DNA of 13,957 nt from the NCBI GenBank assembly GCA_021800745.1, contig JAJYYS010000027.1:1-13957 (forward strand). The letters are read 5' to 3'. The notes below the pieces were generated by a model. The model was not told the origin of the DNA and searched no databases. It saw only the letters and a program-made list of their open reading frames with translations. This document shows positions 1 to 7,001 of the stretch, in pieces. Source of the stretch: a bacterium (GTDB lineage: Bacteria; SZUA-79; Acidulodesulfobacterales; Acidulodesulfobacteraceae). The stretch's first letter is position 1; every line of letters starts with the position of its first letter. The position numbers and the translations under genes were made by a program.

Positions 1-68
1 GGGAAAAGCTCCGTAACCCCCTGAATAACTGCAAGAATAAGGGCATGAAAAAAAGAAAGATGTATCAT
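1..68 (-). CDS. uppP: Undecaprenyl-diphosphatase UppP (BacA family), N-terminal fragment
   Basis: Only the first 22 codons are inside the window; the gene runs off the left edge. The visible residues begin MIHLSFFHALILAV and continue into IQGVTELF, which matches the first conserved block of the UppP/BacA family (Q-G-x-T-E, normally followed by P-x-S-S-x-G-H). In the family this Q/E-rich motif forms part of the active site of the integral membrane phosphatase that recycles undecaprenyl diphosphate to the monophosphate lipid carrier for peptidoglycan and O-antigen synthesis. The ATG at 68-66 has a good Shine-Dalgarno GGAGG about seven bases upstream, which settles the start. It is transcribed away from the FAH-family gene. 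The family call is firm for so short a stretch because motif and position agree, but completeness cannot be judged. Confidence 0.8.
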   Translation of the reverse strand, partial: MIHLSFFHALILAVIQGVTELF

Positions 69-110
69 ATCGCGCCTCCGGCTGATTTTTTTTACATAAT
101 TTGATTAATT

Positions 111-139
111 AATTTAATACGATTAAAACAAAATGTCAA
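111..139 (-). promoter_or_regulatory. Candidate sigma70 promoter for uppP
   Basis: On the minus strand a perfect -35 TTGACA (139-134) is followed after 17 bases by TAAATT (116-111), a 4/6 match to the -10 consensus. Transcription would begin near 104, giving a leader of about 36 bases to the uppP ATG with its GGAGG. Based on motif and spacing only. Confidence 0.4.
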
Positions 140-274
140 TAAAAATACCCCCGGCATCATATTTTAAGACAACCGAAGGTATTGGAAAGCGTGAGACGGA
201 GGTACTTCAGCTTACAGTATGAAATTATTATAATGCATTAAATATTACAATTGCGTTAAGTTTCCGTTAAATTT

Positions 275-303
275 TTGTAACAAAGGGTAATATGGTGTAT
301 AAT
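275..303 (+). promoter_or_regulatory. Candidate sigma70 promoter for the FAH-MFS operon
   Basis: TTGTAA (275-280) and a perfect -10 TATAAT (298-303) are separated by exactly 17 bases. Expected transcription start is near 310, leaving a leader of about 64 bases before the ATG at 374. The leader ends in a Shine-Dalgarno-like AGGGGGCG. No operator was identified. Confidence 0.55.
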
Positions 304-373
304 AAAGTAAAGATAAAACCGGCTTACGCCGATAACGCATATATATTTCATATTTCCGCAGGGGGCGCTATCA

Positions 374-1156
374 ATGAAATTTGGAAGGTTCAGGCACAAA
401 ATCGGAGAAATGAATGAATATTACGGAACGCTTTCCACGGATAAAGATAAAACATTCATCAATATAATTGAAGATTTCGACTTTACCGACATTAAATACA
501 AATATACCGGAAGACAGTACGAGCTGGACGAACTTCAATTTTTGCCTCCTATCCGCCCTACTAAAATCGTCGCCGTGGGATTAAATTATAAAGACCATGC
601 CGCCGAAATGCAGAAAAAACTGCCGGAAGAGCCTCTTATTTTTATAAAACCAAACTCGAGCATTATTCCCCATCTTGGAACTATCGTCAAACCTGACGCT
701 TCAAAAAGGGTTGATTACGAATCGGAACTGGCGGTCGTCATAGGAAAAACCGCAAAAAACGTTAAGAAGGAAGAAGCGGCGGATTATATATTCGGCTATA
801 CCTGTTTAAACGACGTAACGGCAAGAGATTTGCAGGCAAAAGATATTCAATATACCAGAGCCAAAGGATTCGATACCTTTGCGCCGATAGGTCCTTTTAT
901 AGAAACGGAAATAGAAAATCCGTCCAATCTCCAAATTAAAGGCCGGCTTAACGGAGAATTAAAACAATCTTCAAATACTTCAAATTTAATTTTTAACCCT
1001 TACGAATTAGTAGAATTTATTTCGGGAATTATGACTCTTTTTCCCGGCGATATAATTTCTACCGGAACCCCTTCGGGTATCGGTAGTTTAAATAAAGGCG
1101 ATATTTTCGAGATAGAAATAGAAAATATCGGAAAGTTAAAAAACTTCGTCGAATAA
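374..1156 (+). CDS. Fumarylacetoacetate hydrolase (FAH) family protein
   Basis: A 260-residue protein with the usual two-part layout: a short, less conserved N-terminal part (about 1-60, DUF2437-like) and the catalytic FAH domain (about 62-258). Visible landmarks are [10 protein letters not shown] at 69-78, the metal-binding acidic residues E116 and E118 in [13 protein letters not shown]147 in [10 protein letters not shown]164 in [13 protein letters not shown], and GTPSGIG at 231-237. Family members are Mg2+/Mn2+-dependent enzymes that cleave or decarboxylate beta-diketo or oxo-acids: fumarylpyruvate or acylpyruvate hydrolase, oxaloacetate decarboxylase, or homoprotocatechuate-type isomerase/decarboxylase. 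Sequence alone does not decide between them. AGGGGGCG just upstream supports the ATG. It heads a likely two-gene operon with the exporter 12 bases downstream. No other aromatic-degradation genes are nearby, so a housekeeping acylpyruvase or oxaloacetate decarboxylase role is at least as likely as a dedicated catabolic pathway. Confidence 0.9.
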   Translation: MKFGRFRHKIGEMNEYYGTLSTDKDKTFINIIEDFDFTDIKYKYTGRQYELDELQFLPPIRPTKIVAVGLNYKDHAAEMQKKLPEEPLIFIKPNSSIIPHLGTIVKPDASKRVDYESELAVVIGKTAKNVKKEEAADYIFGYTCLNDVTARDLQAKDIQYTRAKGFDTFAPIGPFIETEIENPSNLQIKGRLNGELKQSSNTSNLIFNPYELVEFISGIMTLFPGDIISTGTPSGIGSLNKGDIFEIEIENIGKLKNFVE

Positions 1157-1168
1157 TAATCTAAATAT

Positions 1169-2707
1169 ATGAATAAAATATCGGAGCACAGGCTTTATAG
1201 ATGGCTTGTTCTGACAATAGCCGTTACCGCCTCTTTTATGGCGATATTAGATATAAATATCGTCATAGTCGCGCTTCCAAAGATGATGTCGCACTTCGGG
1301 GTCAACGTTATAACGATAGACTGGGTAATTATCGCCTACACTATAACCTACTCTATTATTATTCTTCTTACGAGTTTTGCGAGCAAAAAATACGGACTCA
1401 AGATTCCTTTTGCGGTATCGATAGTATTTTTTCTAATAGGTTCGTCATTCTGCGGTTTTGCCCCGTCTTACAAGATAATGATAATATTCAGAATAATTCA
1501 GGCGGTAGGGGGCGCCGGATTAATTCCAATTTCGGTTAATCTCATCGCCAAATATTTTAAATCCGGCGAAAGAGGAACGGCTATGGGCGTCTGGACTATC
1601 GGCATAATGGTAGCTCCGGCTCTCGGCCCTATAATAGGAGGATATTTTGTCGATTATGTCGATTGGAGAATGATATTTTATTTTAACGTCCCGATAGGCA
1701 TAATACTATTTTTAGGCACTTTAATCTTACTCGAAAATGATATACCTGCAAAACCTTTTGCAAAAAAGTTCGACTTCGCCGGGTTTATTCTTATAGCAAT
1801 ATGTCTGGCAACATTGCTGTATGTCCTCAACGAAGGACAGACATTAGAATGGGATTCCGCCGTAATCCGCCTGAATGAACTTATTTGCGCCTCATCTTTC
1901 ATGCTTTTCCTGATAGTAGAAATATTTTCTAAAAGGCATTTAATGGATTACTCGCTTTTTAAAACAAGAAACTTCGTCGCCGGAAATTTAGTCAATATGA
2001 TAAGGGCGGGGGCAATTTTCAGCACTTTATTTTTATTGCCGATATTCATAGAGGATATACTGAATTATAACGCAATGCACGCAGGATATTTAATGGCTCC
2101 GTTTGCTATCGCGGTTGCCGTCGCGTCGCCGGTTGCAGGGAAAATTTCCGATAAATACGGACCTAAATATCTTATGCTGTCCGGTATGTTCATATTTGCA
2201 ATATCTAATTTTTCGCTTGGAAGCATTTCTTTGCAAACGTCTATCCCGTTTTTAGTATATAACCAATTTCTAAGAGGCATAGGGGTAGGACTAATAAACG
2301 CTCCGGTCATGATGACGGTAATCAATTCCGCCAAGTTCGAACAGATACCGGACGCCTCTGCGCTATACAATGTTTTATTCCAGATAGGAGCGTCTTTCGG
2401 GATAGCATGGTCGGGGGAAGAGCTTGCGGTAAGGCAGATTTATCATTTAAACCAATATTCGAGGGATATAAAATATAATTTTTACAGTTTTAACAGCGTT
2501 ATTAATTTCTTACATGACGATTTGATAAAAAACGGCGGCTCTTTCGTCAGGGCAATACTTTATCCGTCTAATTCCGTTAAGGTTTTCGACTACGTAATCA
2601 ACGAATTTTCGTTGATAGGCGCATACGGCGACGTTTTTGCCGCATTGGGCTATCTTTGCATCATAGGCGGCATAGCCGCTCTCACCGTAAAAAATATTAA
2701 GAAATAA
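1169..2707 (+). CDS. DHA2-family (EmrB/QacA type) MFS drug efflux transporter
   Basis: A 512-residue, strongly hydrophobic protein of the length expected for a 14-helix DHA2 drug:H+ antiporter. Diagnostic motifs are LDINIVIVALP at 27-37 (motif D1), FRIIQAVGGAG at 107-117 with the conserved Arg (motif B), and motif C G-x3-APALGPIIGG at about 145-157, followed by WR and FNVPIG (about 166-177) as in EmrB. The cytoplasmic loop motif A is degenerate (ASKKYG at 71-76 instead of the usual D-R-x-G-R-R). A long non-hydrophobic stretch at about 425-470 precedes the last helix, as is common in EmrB. Family members export hydrophobic compounds across the inner membrane. No EmrA-type adaptor or TolC gene is in the window. 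The ATG follows the FAH stop codon by 12 bases and lacks a Shine-Dalgarno, so translation probably depends on coupling. The pairing suggests export of a substrate or product of the FAH-family enzyme, but this is inference. Confidence 0.9.
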   Translation: MNKISEHRLYRWLVLTIAVTASFMAILDINIVIVALPKMMSHFGVNVITIDWVIIAYTITYSIIILLTSFASKKYGLKIPFAVSIVFFLIGSSFCGFAPSYKIMIIFRIIQAVGGAGLIPISVNLIAKYFKSGERGTAMGVWTIGIMVAPALGPIIGGYFVDYVDWRMIFYFNVPIGIILFLGTLILLENDIPAKPFAKKFDFAGFILIAICLATLLYVLNEGQTLEWDSAVIRLNELICASSFMLFLIVEIFSKRHLMDYSLFKTRNFVAGNLVNMIRAGAIFSTLFLLPIFIEDILNYNAMHAGYLMAPFAIAVAVASPVAGKISDKYGPKYLMLSGMFIFAISNFSLGSISLQTSIPFLVYNQFLRGIGVGLINAPVMMTVINSAKFEQIPDASALYNVLFQIGASFGIAWSGEELAVRQIYHLNQYSRDIKYNFYSFNSVINFLHDDLIKNGGSFVRAILYPSNSVKVFDYVINEFSLIGAYGDVFAALGYLCIIGGIAALTVKNIKK

Positions 2708-2716
2708 AGAATTAAT

Positions 2717-2735
2717 GTCATTGCGAGCGCAGCAT
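2717..2735. repeat. Possible fragment of a dispersed GTCATTGCGAGCG-type repeat
   Basis: Ten bases after the exporter stop codon the sequence reads GTCATTGCGAGCGCAGCAT. From memory, the start GTCATTGCGAGCG followed by an AAGCAATC-like arm is a dispersed intergenic repeat seen in many bacterial genomes. Only the head is preserved here and the second arm is degraded to GCAGCAT. It is GC-richer than the flanks. No second copy was seen in this window, so the assignment rests on recall of the motif. Confidence 0.3.
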
Positions 2736-2765
2736 TAAATATTTTCTAAATCGGGATTAGGGTTA

Positions 2766-2794
2766 TTGATTTATGCGGAAAATTGTAATAATAT
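2766..2794 (+). promoter_or_regulatory. Weak candidate promoter for the glucan phosphorylase gene
   Basis: TTGATT (2766-2771) and TAATAT (2789-2794) are 17 bases apart in the 130-base spacer before the phosphorylase ATG. Each box matches the consensus at only four positions, and the region is AT-rich enough for chance matches. An independent promoter is reasonable because the spacer is much longer than the FAH-MFS gap. Confidence 0.25.
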
Positions 2795-2837
2795 AAATCA
2801 AAATCATTTTTCTATTTATGCAAGGAGAAATTACTTT

Positions 2838-4556
2838 ATGATAGCCTATTTTGTTATGGAATGCGCCGTGGACAGCAGGATTCCCACATACAGCGGAGGA
2901 CTCGGGATTCTTGCCGGAGATACGCTTCAGAGCTTTGCCGACCTTGAAGTTCCGGCGGTAGGCATAACTTTATTGTGGAAAAACGGTTTTACTAATCAAA
3001 AATTATCCAACGACGGGACCCAGCTTGATTCCCCTCAGGATTGGGATATCGAGAAATATATGCAGCCCACGAACATTAAAATAAAAATTCCGCTCGGCGG
3101 CAAAGACGTTACGATAACGGCTTTTAAATATGTCGTGGAGTCCATTAAGGGAGACAATGAAATAGACGTATATTTTTTAACGCCAGACACCCCGGAAAAC
3201 GACCCCGAAACAAGAAAAATCTGCGACAGGCTTTACATAGAAGGAGGTTTAACACGCCTTAAACAGGAGATAATATTAGGCATAGGCGGGTACGAAATGC
3301 TAAAAAAGCTAAATTACAGACCATTCATATATCATATAAACGAAAGCCATTCCGCTTTTTTAATCGCGGGTCTTATGAAAGATATAGGCGATTTAAACAG
3401 GGTAAAATCAAGGGTAGTTTTCACTACTCATACTCCTATTCCCGCCGCATTCGATAAATTTGAAATGAAAGACGTCAAAGATATGCTTTCCGGATACTGC
3501 GAAGAAAAAGTTTTTAACGATATATACCGGGAAGATTTGGAAGAGAAAGACGAATTAAATCTATCGTGGCTTGCAATAAAAAATGCAAAAAACGTGGTCG
3601 CCGTTTCCAGAAAACACAAGTTTGTCTCGCAACACATATTTGAAGGATATAAACTCAAATATGTTACCAACGGCGTTCATCACGTAAAATGGGCTTCTCC
3701 GCATCATAAAATGTTATATGCTAAATATACCTCGGGGTGGGAAGAAGATCCGGACCTGCTTAGAGGAGCATCTTGCATACCCGACGGCGATTTTGTTCAA
3801 GCCCATATTTTATGCAAAGAAACTCTTATCGAAATGATTAACTCCGAAACAGACTCTTCATTCGTAACTTCGGATTTTACTATTGCTATGGCTAAAAGAA
3901 TCACGCATTATAAAAGAAATAATCTCATACTTTCTAATCCCGACAAATTAATAGACATTGCCGAAAAAAAAGGCGCAATTCAAATTATTTTTGCGGGAAA
4001 AGCTCATCCCGCCGATACCGATGGACTATCGATGGTAAAATCTATTTATGACGCATCGCGGTATATTTCATCTAAAACAAAAAAAGTTAAAATAGCTTTC
4101 TTGGAAAATTATAATATCCATAAAGCAAATATAATACTTTCCGGCGTCGATTTGTGGCTTAATAACCCGACCAGACCCCTTGAGGCTTCCGGTACCAGCG
4201 GAATGAAAGCATCCCTTAACGGCGTTCCCAATTTTAGCGTGTTGGACGGATGGTGGCTTGAAGCTTGCATGGAAGGAATTAACGGGTGGAGCATAGGACC
4301 GAGGACCGCATGGACAGACTTAAGTTATTCGGACGATATGCATGACTTAAACGATATGTATGGAAAATTGGAATTTAACATACTTGATTTATACTATAAA
4401 AATTATTCCGATTATATAAAAATAATGAAAATGGCCGTTTCTTCCATTACGCCTCATTTCAATACTCACAGAATGGTTTCCGAGTACGTAACCGACTTAT
4501 ACTTAACCGGCATTATAATGTGCTATTTAGAAAAAGAAAAAGACGGCATCTGCTGA
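2838..4556 (+). CDS. glgP: Short-type alpha-glucan phosphorylase (GT35 family)
   Basis: A 572-residue PLP enzyme predicted to release glucose 1-phosphate from glycogen or maltodextrin with inorganic phosphate. The open frame extends upstream to 2766, but the ATG at 2838 is preferred: it has AAGGAG at 2822-2827, and the protein then begins MIAYFVMECAVDSRIPTYSG, the normal family N-terminus. Conserved blocks include YSGGLGILAGDT, HINESHSAF, TTHTPIPAAFDKF, MAKRITHYKRN, FAGKAHPAD and RPLEASGTSGMKASLNG, where K457 is the expected PLP-binding lysine. Length and motifs place it with the short bacterial/archaeal phosphorylases rather than the ~800-residue GlgP/MalP type. The glucose 1-phosphate it yields is also the substrate of the RmlA encoded at 7511-8404, though the genes are not co-transcribed. 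The last codons and stop lie in a 13-bp tandem duplication. Family is secure; the natural glucan is not. Confidence 0.92.
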   Translation: MIAYFVMECAVDSRIPTYSGGLGILAGDTLQSFADLEVPAVGITLLWKNGFTNQKLSNDGTQLDSPQDWDIEKYMQPTNIKIKIPLGGKDVTITAFKYVVESIKGDNEIDVYFLTPDTPENDPETRKICDRLYIEGGLTRLKQEIILGIGGYEMLKKLNYRPFIYHINESHSAFLIAGLMKDIGDLNRVKSRVVFTTHTPIPAAFDKFEMKDVKDMLSGYCEEKVFNDIYREDLEEKDELNLSWLAIKNAKNVVAVSRKHKFVSQHIFEGYKLKYVTNGVHHVKWASPHHKMLYAKYTSGWEEDPDLLRGASCIPDGDFVQAHILCKETLIEMINSETDSSFVTSDFTIAMAKRITHYKRNNLILSNPDKLIDIAEKKGAIQIIFAGKAHPADTDGLSMVKSIYDASRYISSKTKKVKIAFLENYNIHKANIILSGVDLWLNNPTRPLEASGTSGMKASLNGVPNFSVLDGWWLEACMEGINGWSIGPRTAWTDLSYSDDMHDLNDMYGKLEFNILDLYYKNYSDYIKIMKMAVSSITPHFNTHRMVSEYVTDLYLTGIIMCYLEKEKDGIC

Positions 4557-4567
4557 CGGCATCTGCC
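4542..4567 (+). repeat. 13-bp tandem duplication spanning the phosphorylase stop codon
   Basis: GACGGCATCTGCT (4542-4554) is followed directly by GACGGCATCTGCC (4555-4567), identical in 12 of 13 positions. The stop codon TGA (4554-4556) is formed across the junction. With a single copy the frame would read D-G-I-C-H-N-I and stop at TAA, so the duplication shortens the protein by three residues at most. Confidence 0.85.
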
Positions 4568-4608
4568 ATAATATATAATCGACAAAAGAGAACAGATTTA
4601 TTCGCTTC

Positions 4609-4642
4609 GGCGGGCATACATAATAAAAGAAACTCTCCCGCC
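4609..4642. other. Inverted repeat between convergent genes, possible weak terminator
   Basis: GGCGGG (4609-4614) and CCCGCC (4637-4642) are perfect complements separated by 22 bases, in the 105-base spacer where the phosphorylase and the dehydrogenase converge. There is no clean T-tract on either side, so it is only a weak terminator candidate. No gene is visible in the spacer. Confidence 0.3.
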
Positions 4643-4661
4643 TACGCGGTAATGGCATTGC

Positions 4662-5702
4662 TTAAAATTTTATTATAACTTTTAGCGAATCCTGCGCTTT
4701 TGCGGTAAGCTCGAATCCTTTAGCAATATCTTTCAAAGGAAGCCTGTCGGTTATCATATCTTTAACGTTCACTCTGCCCGACCTTATAAGTTCGAGAGCC
4801 GTCCCGTGGTCAAGAATTGACCCTGCGTAAGAGCTTAACAGCGTAATTTCGGTTCTCCAGAATATCTCGTTAATCGAAAGCGGAAGCCTTGCCCCTTCGT
4901 CCGCCGCCCCGAAAAACAAAACCGTCCCGCCCCGTCTTACTGATTTAAGTCCCTGCAAGATTGCGCTGTCTGCGCCTGTCGATAAAATTACTATATCCGC
5001 TAAAAATCCTTCGTTAATTTCTTTAACCGCCTCGGGCAAATTGAGTCCGCCTGCGCTAAAGTCTTTTGCGTTAAACGTATAATCCGCTCCGAATTTTTTT
5101 GCGTATTCAAGCCGTTTATCGTTAATATCGACCGCTATAATCCTGCTTGCGCCCGCAGCCCTTAAAAAACTTATATGCAGAAGACCCGAAAGCCCGCTGC
5201 CGAAAACTATTGCCGTATCGGCGGGTTTTACTCCCGCAAGCCTCTGCCCGCGCACGACGCACGCCAGCGGCTCTATAAAGGTTCCCTCTTCAAAACTGAC
5301 CGAATCCGGCAAAAGATATATTCCGTTTTTTACGTTTATTTCGGGAAGCCTCAGATACTCCGAAAATCCACCCGGGTCAAAGTTGGTCGTTCTTATGGTT
5401 TCGCAGACGGTCTGATGTCCGCTTAGACAATATTTGCATATATTGCATGGAACATGGTGCGCCGCGCAAATCCTGTCGCCGGCTTTATATTGTTTAACGT
5501 TTTTTCCGGTTTCGATTATTACGCCGGAAACCTCGTGCCCCAAAACAAGAGGCACCTTGTCCCTCCTGTACCATTCTATTACGTCGCTGCCGCAAATCCC
5601 GCTTGCTTCGACTTTCATAAGAACTTCGTCGCCGCTTATTTTCGGAATATCCTTTTCTATGAGCCTTATGTCTTTATTGCCGTAATAAAGAGCGCATTTC
5701 AT
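4662..5702 (-). CDS. Zinc-dependent medium-chain alcohol/polyol dehydrogenase
   Basis: A 346-residue MDR-superfamily oxidoreductase of normal length. The N-terminal GroES-like domain carries the catalytic zinc ligands C37 (GICGSD), H56-E57 (GHEVSG) and E144 (FIEPLAC), and a structural zinc lobe with C86, C89, C92 and C100. The Rossmann domain has GSGLSGLLH at 168-176 and an acidic residue at the end of the second strand (D192 in AVDIND), which favours NAD(H) over NADP(H). The E-P-L-A-C context and overall pattern resemble sorbitol, threonine and butanediol dehydrogenases and related sugar-alcohol enzymes; the substrate cannot be read from sequence. The ATG has AGGAGA about 11 bases upstream. 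It follows the NHL-repeat gene by 43 bases on the same strand and may be the last gene of that transcript. Confidence 0.92.
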   Translation of the reverse strand: MKCALYYGNKDIRLIEKDIPKISGDEVLMKVEASGICGSDVIEWYRRDKVPLVLGHEVSGVIIETGKNVKQYKAGDRICAAHHVPCNICKYCLSGHQTVCETIRTTNFDPGGFSEYLRLPEINVKNGIYLLPDSVSFEEGTFIEPLACVVRGQRLAGVKPADTAIVFGSGLSGLLHISFLRAAGASRIIAVDINDKRLEYAKKFGADYTFNAKDFSAGGLNLPEAVKEINEGFLADIVILSTGADSAILQGLKSVRRGGTVLFFGAADEGARLPLSINEIFWRTEITLLSSYAGSILDHGTALELIRSGRVNVKDMITDRLPLKDIAKGFELTAKAQDSLKVIIKF

Positions 5703-5745
5703 AATTATTCGATTCTCCTATTTCTTAAAATGCCCTAATATATTT

Positions 5746-6852
5746 TTATTTTTTAACCGGGTTATCGGATTTTAGTCGTCCGCCGTTTCCGGTTATTTTA
5801 GTAAAATATCCGTCGTCGTTAAGAACGAAAACGTCTCCTTTTTCATCTGCGACTATCCCTATCGGTTTCCTGATATTACCTGCAAAACCGGTAAATTCAC
5901 CTTTTTCATTGAATTTCGAAACCGTATCGTTGTTGAAATTTGCGACAAAAATATTGCCTGCCTTATCTACCGCCGCCCCGTAAGGATAACTTATGCCAAA
6001 AGTTATATATTTAATAACCCTGCCGCCCGCAGTATATTTAATGATGCTTCCCTGAACCGGTCCATCGTTAATCACCCATATATTTCCGGTTTTACCCGAC
6101 AAAATAGAATAAGGATAACTTATATCTTTATACGAACTCCATAATAATTTTCCGGTTTTAGACAGGCATACGATATCGCCTTTATTGTAATTTGCGGCAT
6201 AAATGTTTCCGTTATTTCCGGTTATAACCGAATAGGGATTTTCTATACCTTTCGTAATCTTCCTTAAAAATATACCTTTTGAGTTATATTCGGAGATATA
6301 GCCGTCAAATCCGTTTCCGTAATCGGCGGCAAGTATATCGCCGCTCTCGGTGAATGCGATAGAATAGGGAAAATCGATATTATTCGTTATCTTTAGTAAA
6401 ACTTTGCCTTCCGGCGAAATTTTAGATATAAATCCTTTTTTGCCTCCTTCGCTTGCAACCCATAAATTTCCCTTTTTGCCGATAAAAATAGCCCACGGCT
6501 TTACGATGCCGTTATTATTATAAAAATAAACCTTTCCATTTCCGTTTTTTACGGCGTAAACGCCGTTATGCTTAACAGCGCCGTATATAAAAGTCTTCAG
6601 CCTCTTTCCGTATATATTGAAAACGGCAATTTCATAACTATTTTTTTTGCCGCCTGCGATAAATATCTCGTCTTTGGAATTTACGGCTATAGCGGCAGGA
6701 TTTTTAACGGCTTTATATTTGAAAATTTGGCGGGTTTTTTGACCGGACTGAACCGGGGACTTCTTTAACGATGGATTTCCGTTTGCAGATGCGTTACCAA
6801 GCGAAACCGATAAGAACAATATTGTTAAAAATATAATTTTTCTTATGCTCAT
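5746..6852 (-). CDS. Secreted NHL-repeat beta-propeller protein
   Basis: The open frame reaches back into the tRNA gene, but the real start is probably the ATG at 6852. From there a signal peptide is plain: MSIRK, a hydrophobic core, and an A-S-A cleavage site near residue 23. The mature part (368-residue precursor) contains at least seven NHL-like units of the form P-Y-S-I...G-N-I-(Y/F/W)-V-A-N, starting near residues 51, 118, 161, 205, 246, 289 and 329. Spacing is 40-44 residues except for a longer first interval. This pattern predicts a six- to eight-bladed propeller in the periplasm or outside the cell, related to NHL/Vgb-like proteins. No catalytic residues were recognised, so binding or structural roles are open. 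The start lies 11 bases after the tRNA-Glu CCA behind a T8 run, with no Shine-Dalgarno. The downstream dehydrogenase may share its transcript. Confidence 0.85.
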   Translation of the reverse strand: MSIRKIIFLTILFLSVSLGNASANGNPSLKKSPVQSGQKTRQIFKYKAVKNPAAIAVNSKDEIFIAGGKKNSYEIAVFNIYGKRLKTFIYGAVKHNGVYAVKNGNGKVYFYNNNGIVKPWAIFIGKKGNLWVASEGGKKGFISKISPEGKVLLKITNNIDFPYSIAFTESGDILAADYGNGFDGYISEYNSKGIFLRKITKGIENPYSVITGNNGNIYAANYNKGDIVCLSKTGKLLWSSYKDISYPYSILSGKTGNIWVINDGPVQGSIIKYTAGGRVIKYITFGISYPYGAAVDKAGNIFVANFNNDTVSKFNEKGEFTGFAGNIRKPIGIVADEKGDVFVLNDDGYFTKITGNGGRLKSDNPVKK

Positions 6853-6863
6853 AATAAAAAAAA

Positions 6864-6938
6864 TGGCAGCCCCAACGGGATTCGAACCCGTGTTACTGCC
6901 GTGAGAGGGCAACGTCCTAACCGCTAGACTATGGGGCC
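6864..6938 (-). tRNA. tRNA-Glu (anticodon CTC)
   Basis: A complete 75-nt cloverleaf with encoded CCA (6866-6864). The acceptor stem is GGCCCCA/TGGGGCT, the D-arm GTCT...GGAC, the anticodon arm TTGCC-CTCTCAC-GGCAG with anticodon CTC, the variable loop TAAC, and the T-arm ACGGG-TTCGAAT-CCCGT. The discriminator is G73 and the variable loop has four bases, as expected for tRNA-Glu. The first acceptor pair is G1-U72 instead of the usual G1-C72. It decodes GAG. The gene sits within a minus-strand gene series, 63 bases after the PnuC-like gene and 11 bases before the NHL start. Confidence 0.97.
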
Positions 6939-6947
6939 TTTTTGAAA

Positions 6948-6985
6948 ATTATACTTATTATACTATAAATTTAGTAAAATTTAAA
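6948..6985 (-). promoter_or_regulatory. Candidate promoter(s) for tRNA-Glu
   Basis: Two perfect TATAAT boxes lie on the minus strand at 6962-6957 and 6953-6948, just upstream of the tRNA 5' end at 6938. The upstream box has TTTAAA (6985-6980) at a 17-base spacing and would give a leader of roughly 12 bases, suitable for RNase P processing. The region is AT-rich, so the -35 assignment is uncertain. Confidence 0.4.
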
Positions 6986-7001
6986 AGGATTTAAACTAAA
7001 A

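Larger units (their letters stand above)
69..373. other. Divergent intergenic spacer between uppP and the FAH-family gene
   Basis: About 305 bases with no convincing gene. It holds the uppP promoter candidate on the left and the FAH promoter candidate on the right. Between the two -35 boxes lies a segment of clearly higher GC (about 146-215) inside otherwise very AT-rich DNA. AATACC at 144-149 and GGTATT at 178-183 are complementary, and AAGC/GCTT further on are also complementary. No riboswitch or known RNA family was recognised. After the FAH promoter a small hairpin CGGC-TTAC-GCCG sits in the presumed leader at about 319-331. Confidence 0.5.

Noticed and set aside
319..331. CGGC-TTAC-GCCG hairpin in the leader of the FAH gene, considered as part of a riboswitch or attenuator.
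   Set aside because: Only four base pairs, no T-tract and no recognisable aptamer core; likely chance.
1201..1539. 112-codon plus-strand frame inside the exporter gene.
   Set aside because: Low-complexity out-of-frame translation of the DHA2 transporter, whose motifs are intact in the main frame.
2766..2837. 24-residue upstream extension of the glucan phosphorylase.
   Set aside because: Residues are Asn-rich and unlike the family N-terminus, while the ATG at 2838 has AAGGAG upstream and starts the conserved M-I-A-Y-F segment.
6853..6912. Open frame extending the NHL-repeat protein 20 residues upstream, beginning M-P-S-H-G-S-N-T-G-S.
   Set aside because: This stretch is the translated tRNA-Glu gene. 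The ATG at 6852 opens a proper signal peptide, so the longer start is an artefact.
6864..6938. tRNA-Glu as an integration site for a mobile element.
   Set aside because: No integrase, no direct repeat of the tRNA 3' end nearby, and the neighbours on both sides look chromosomal.
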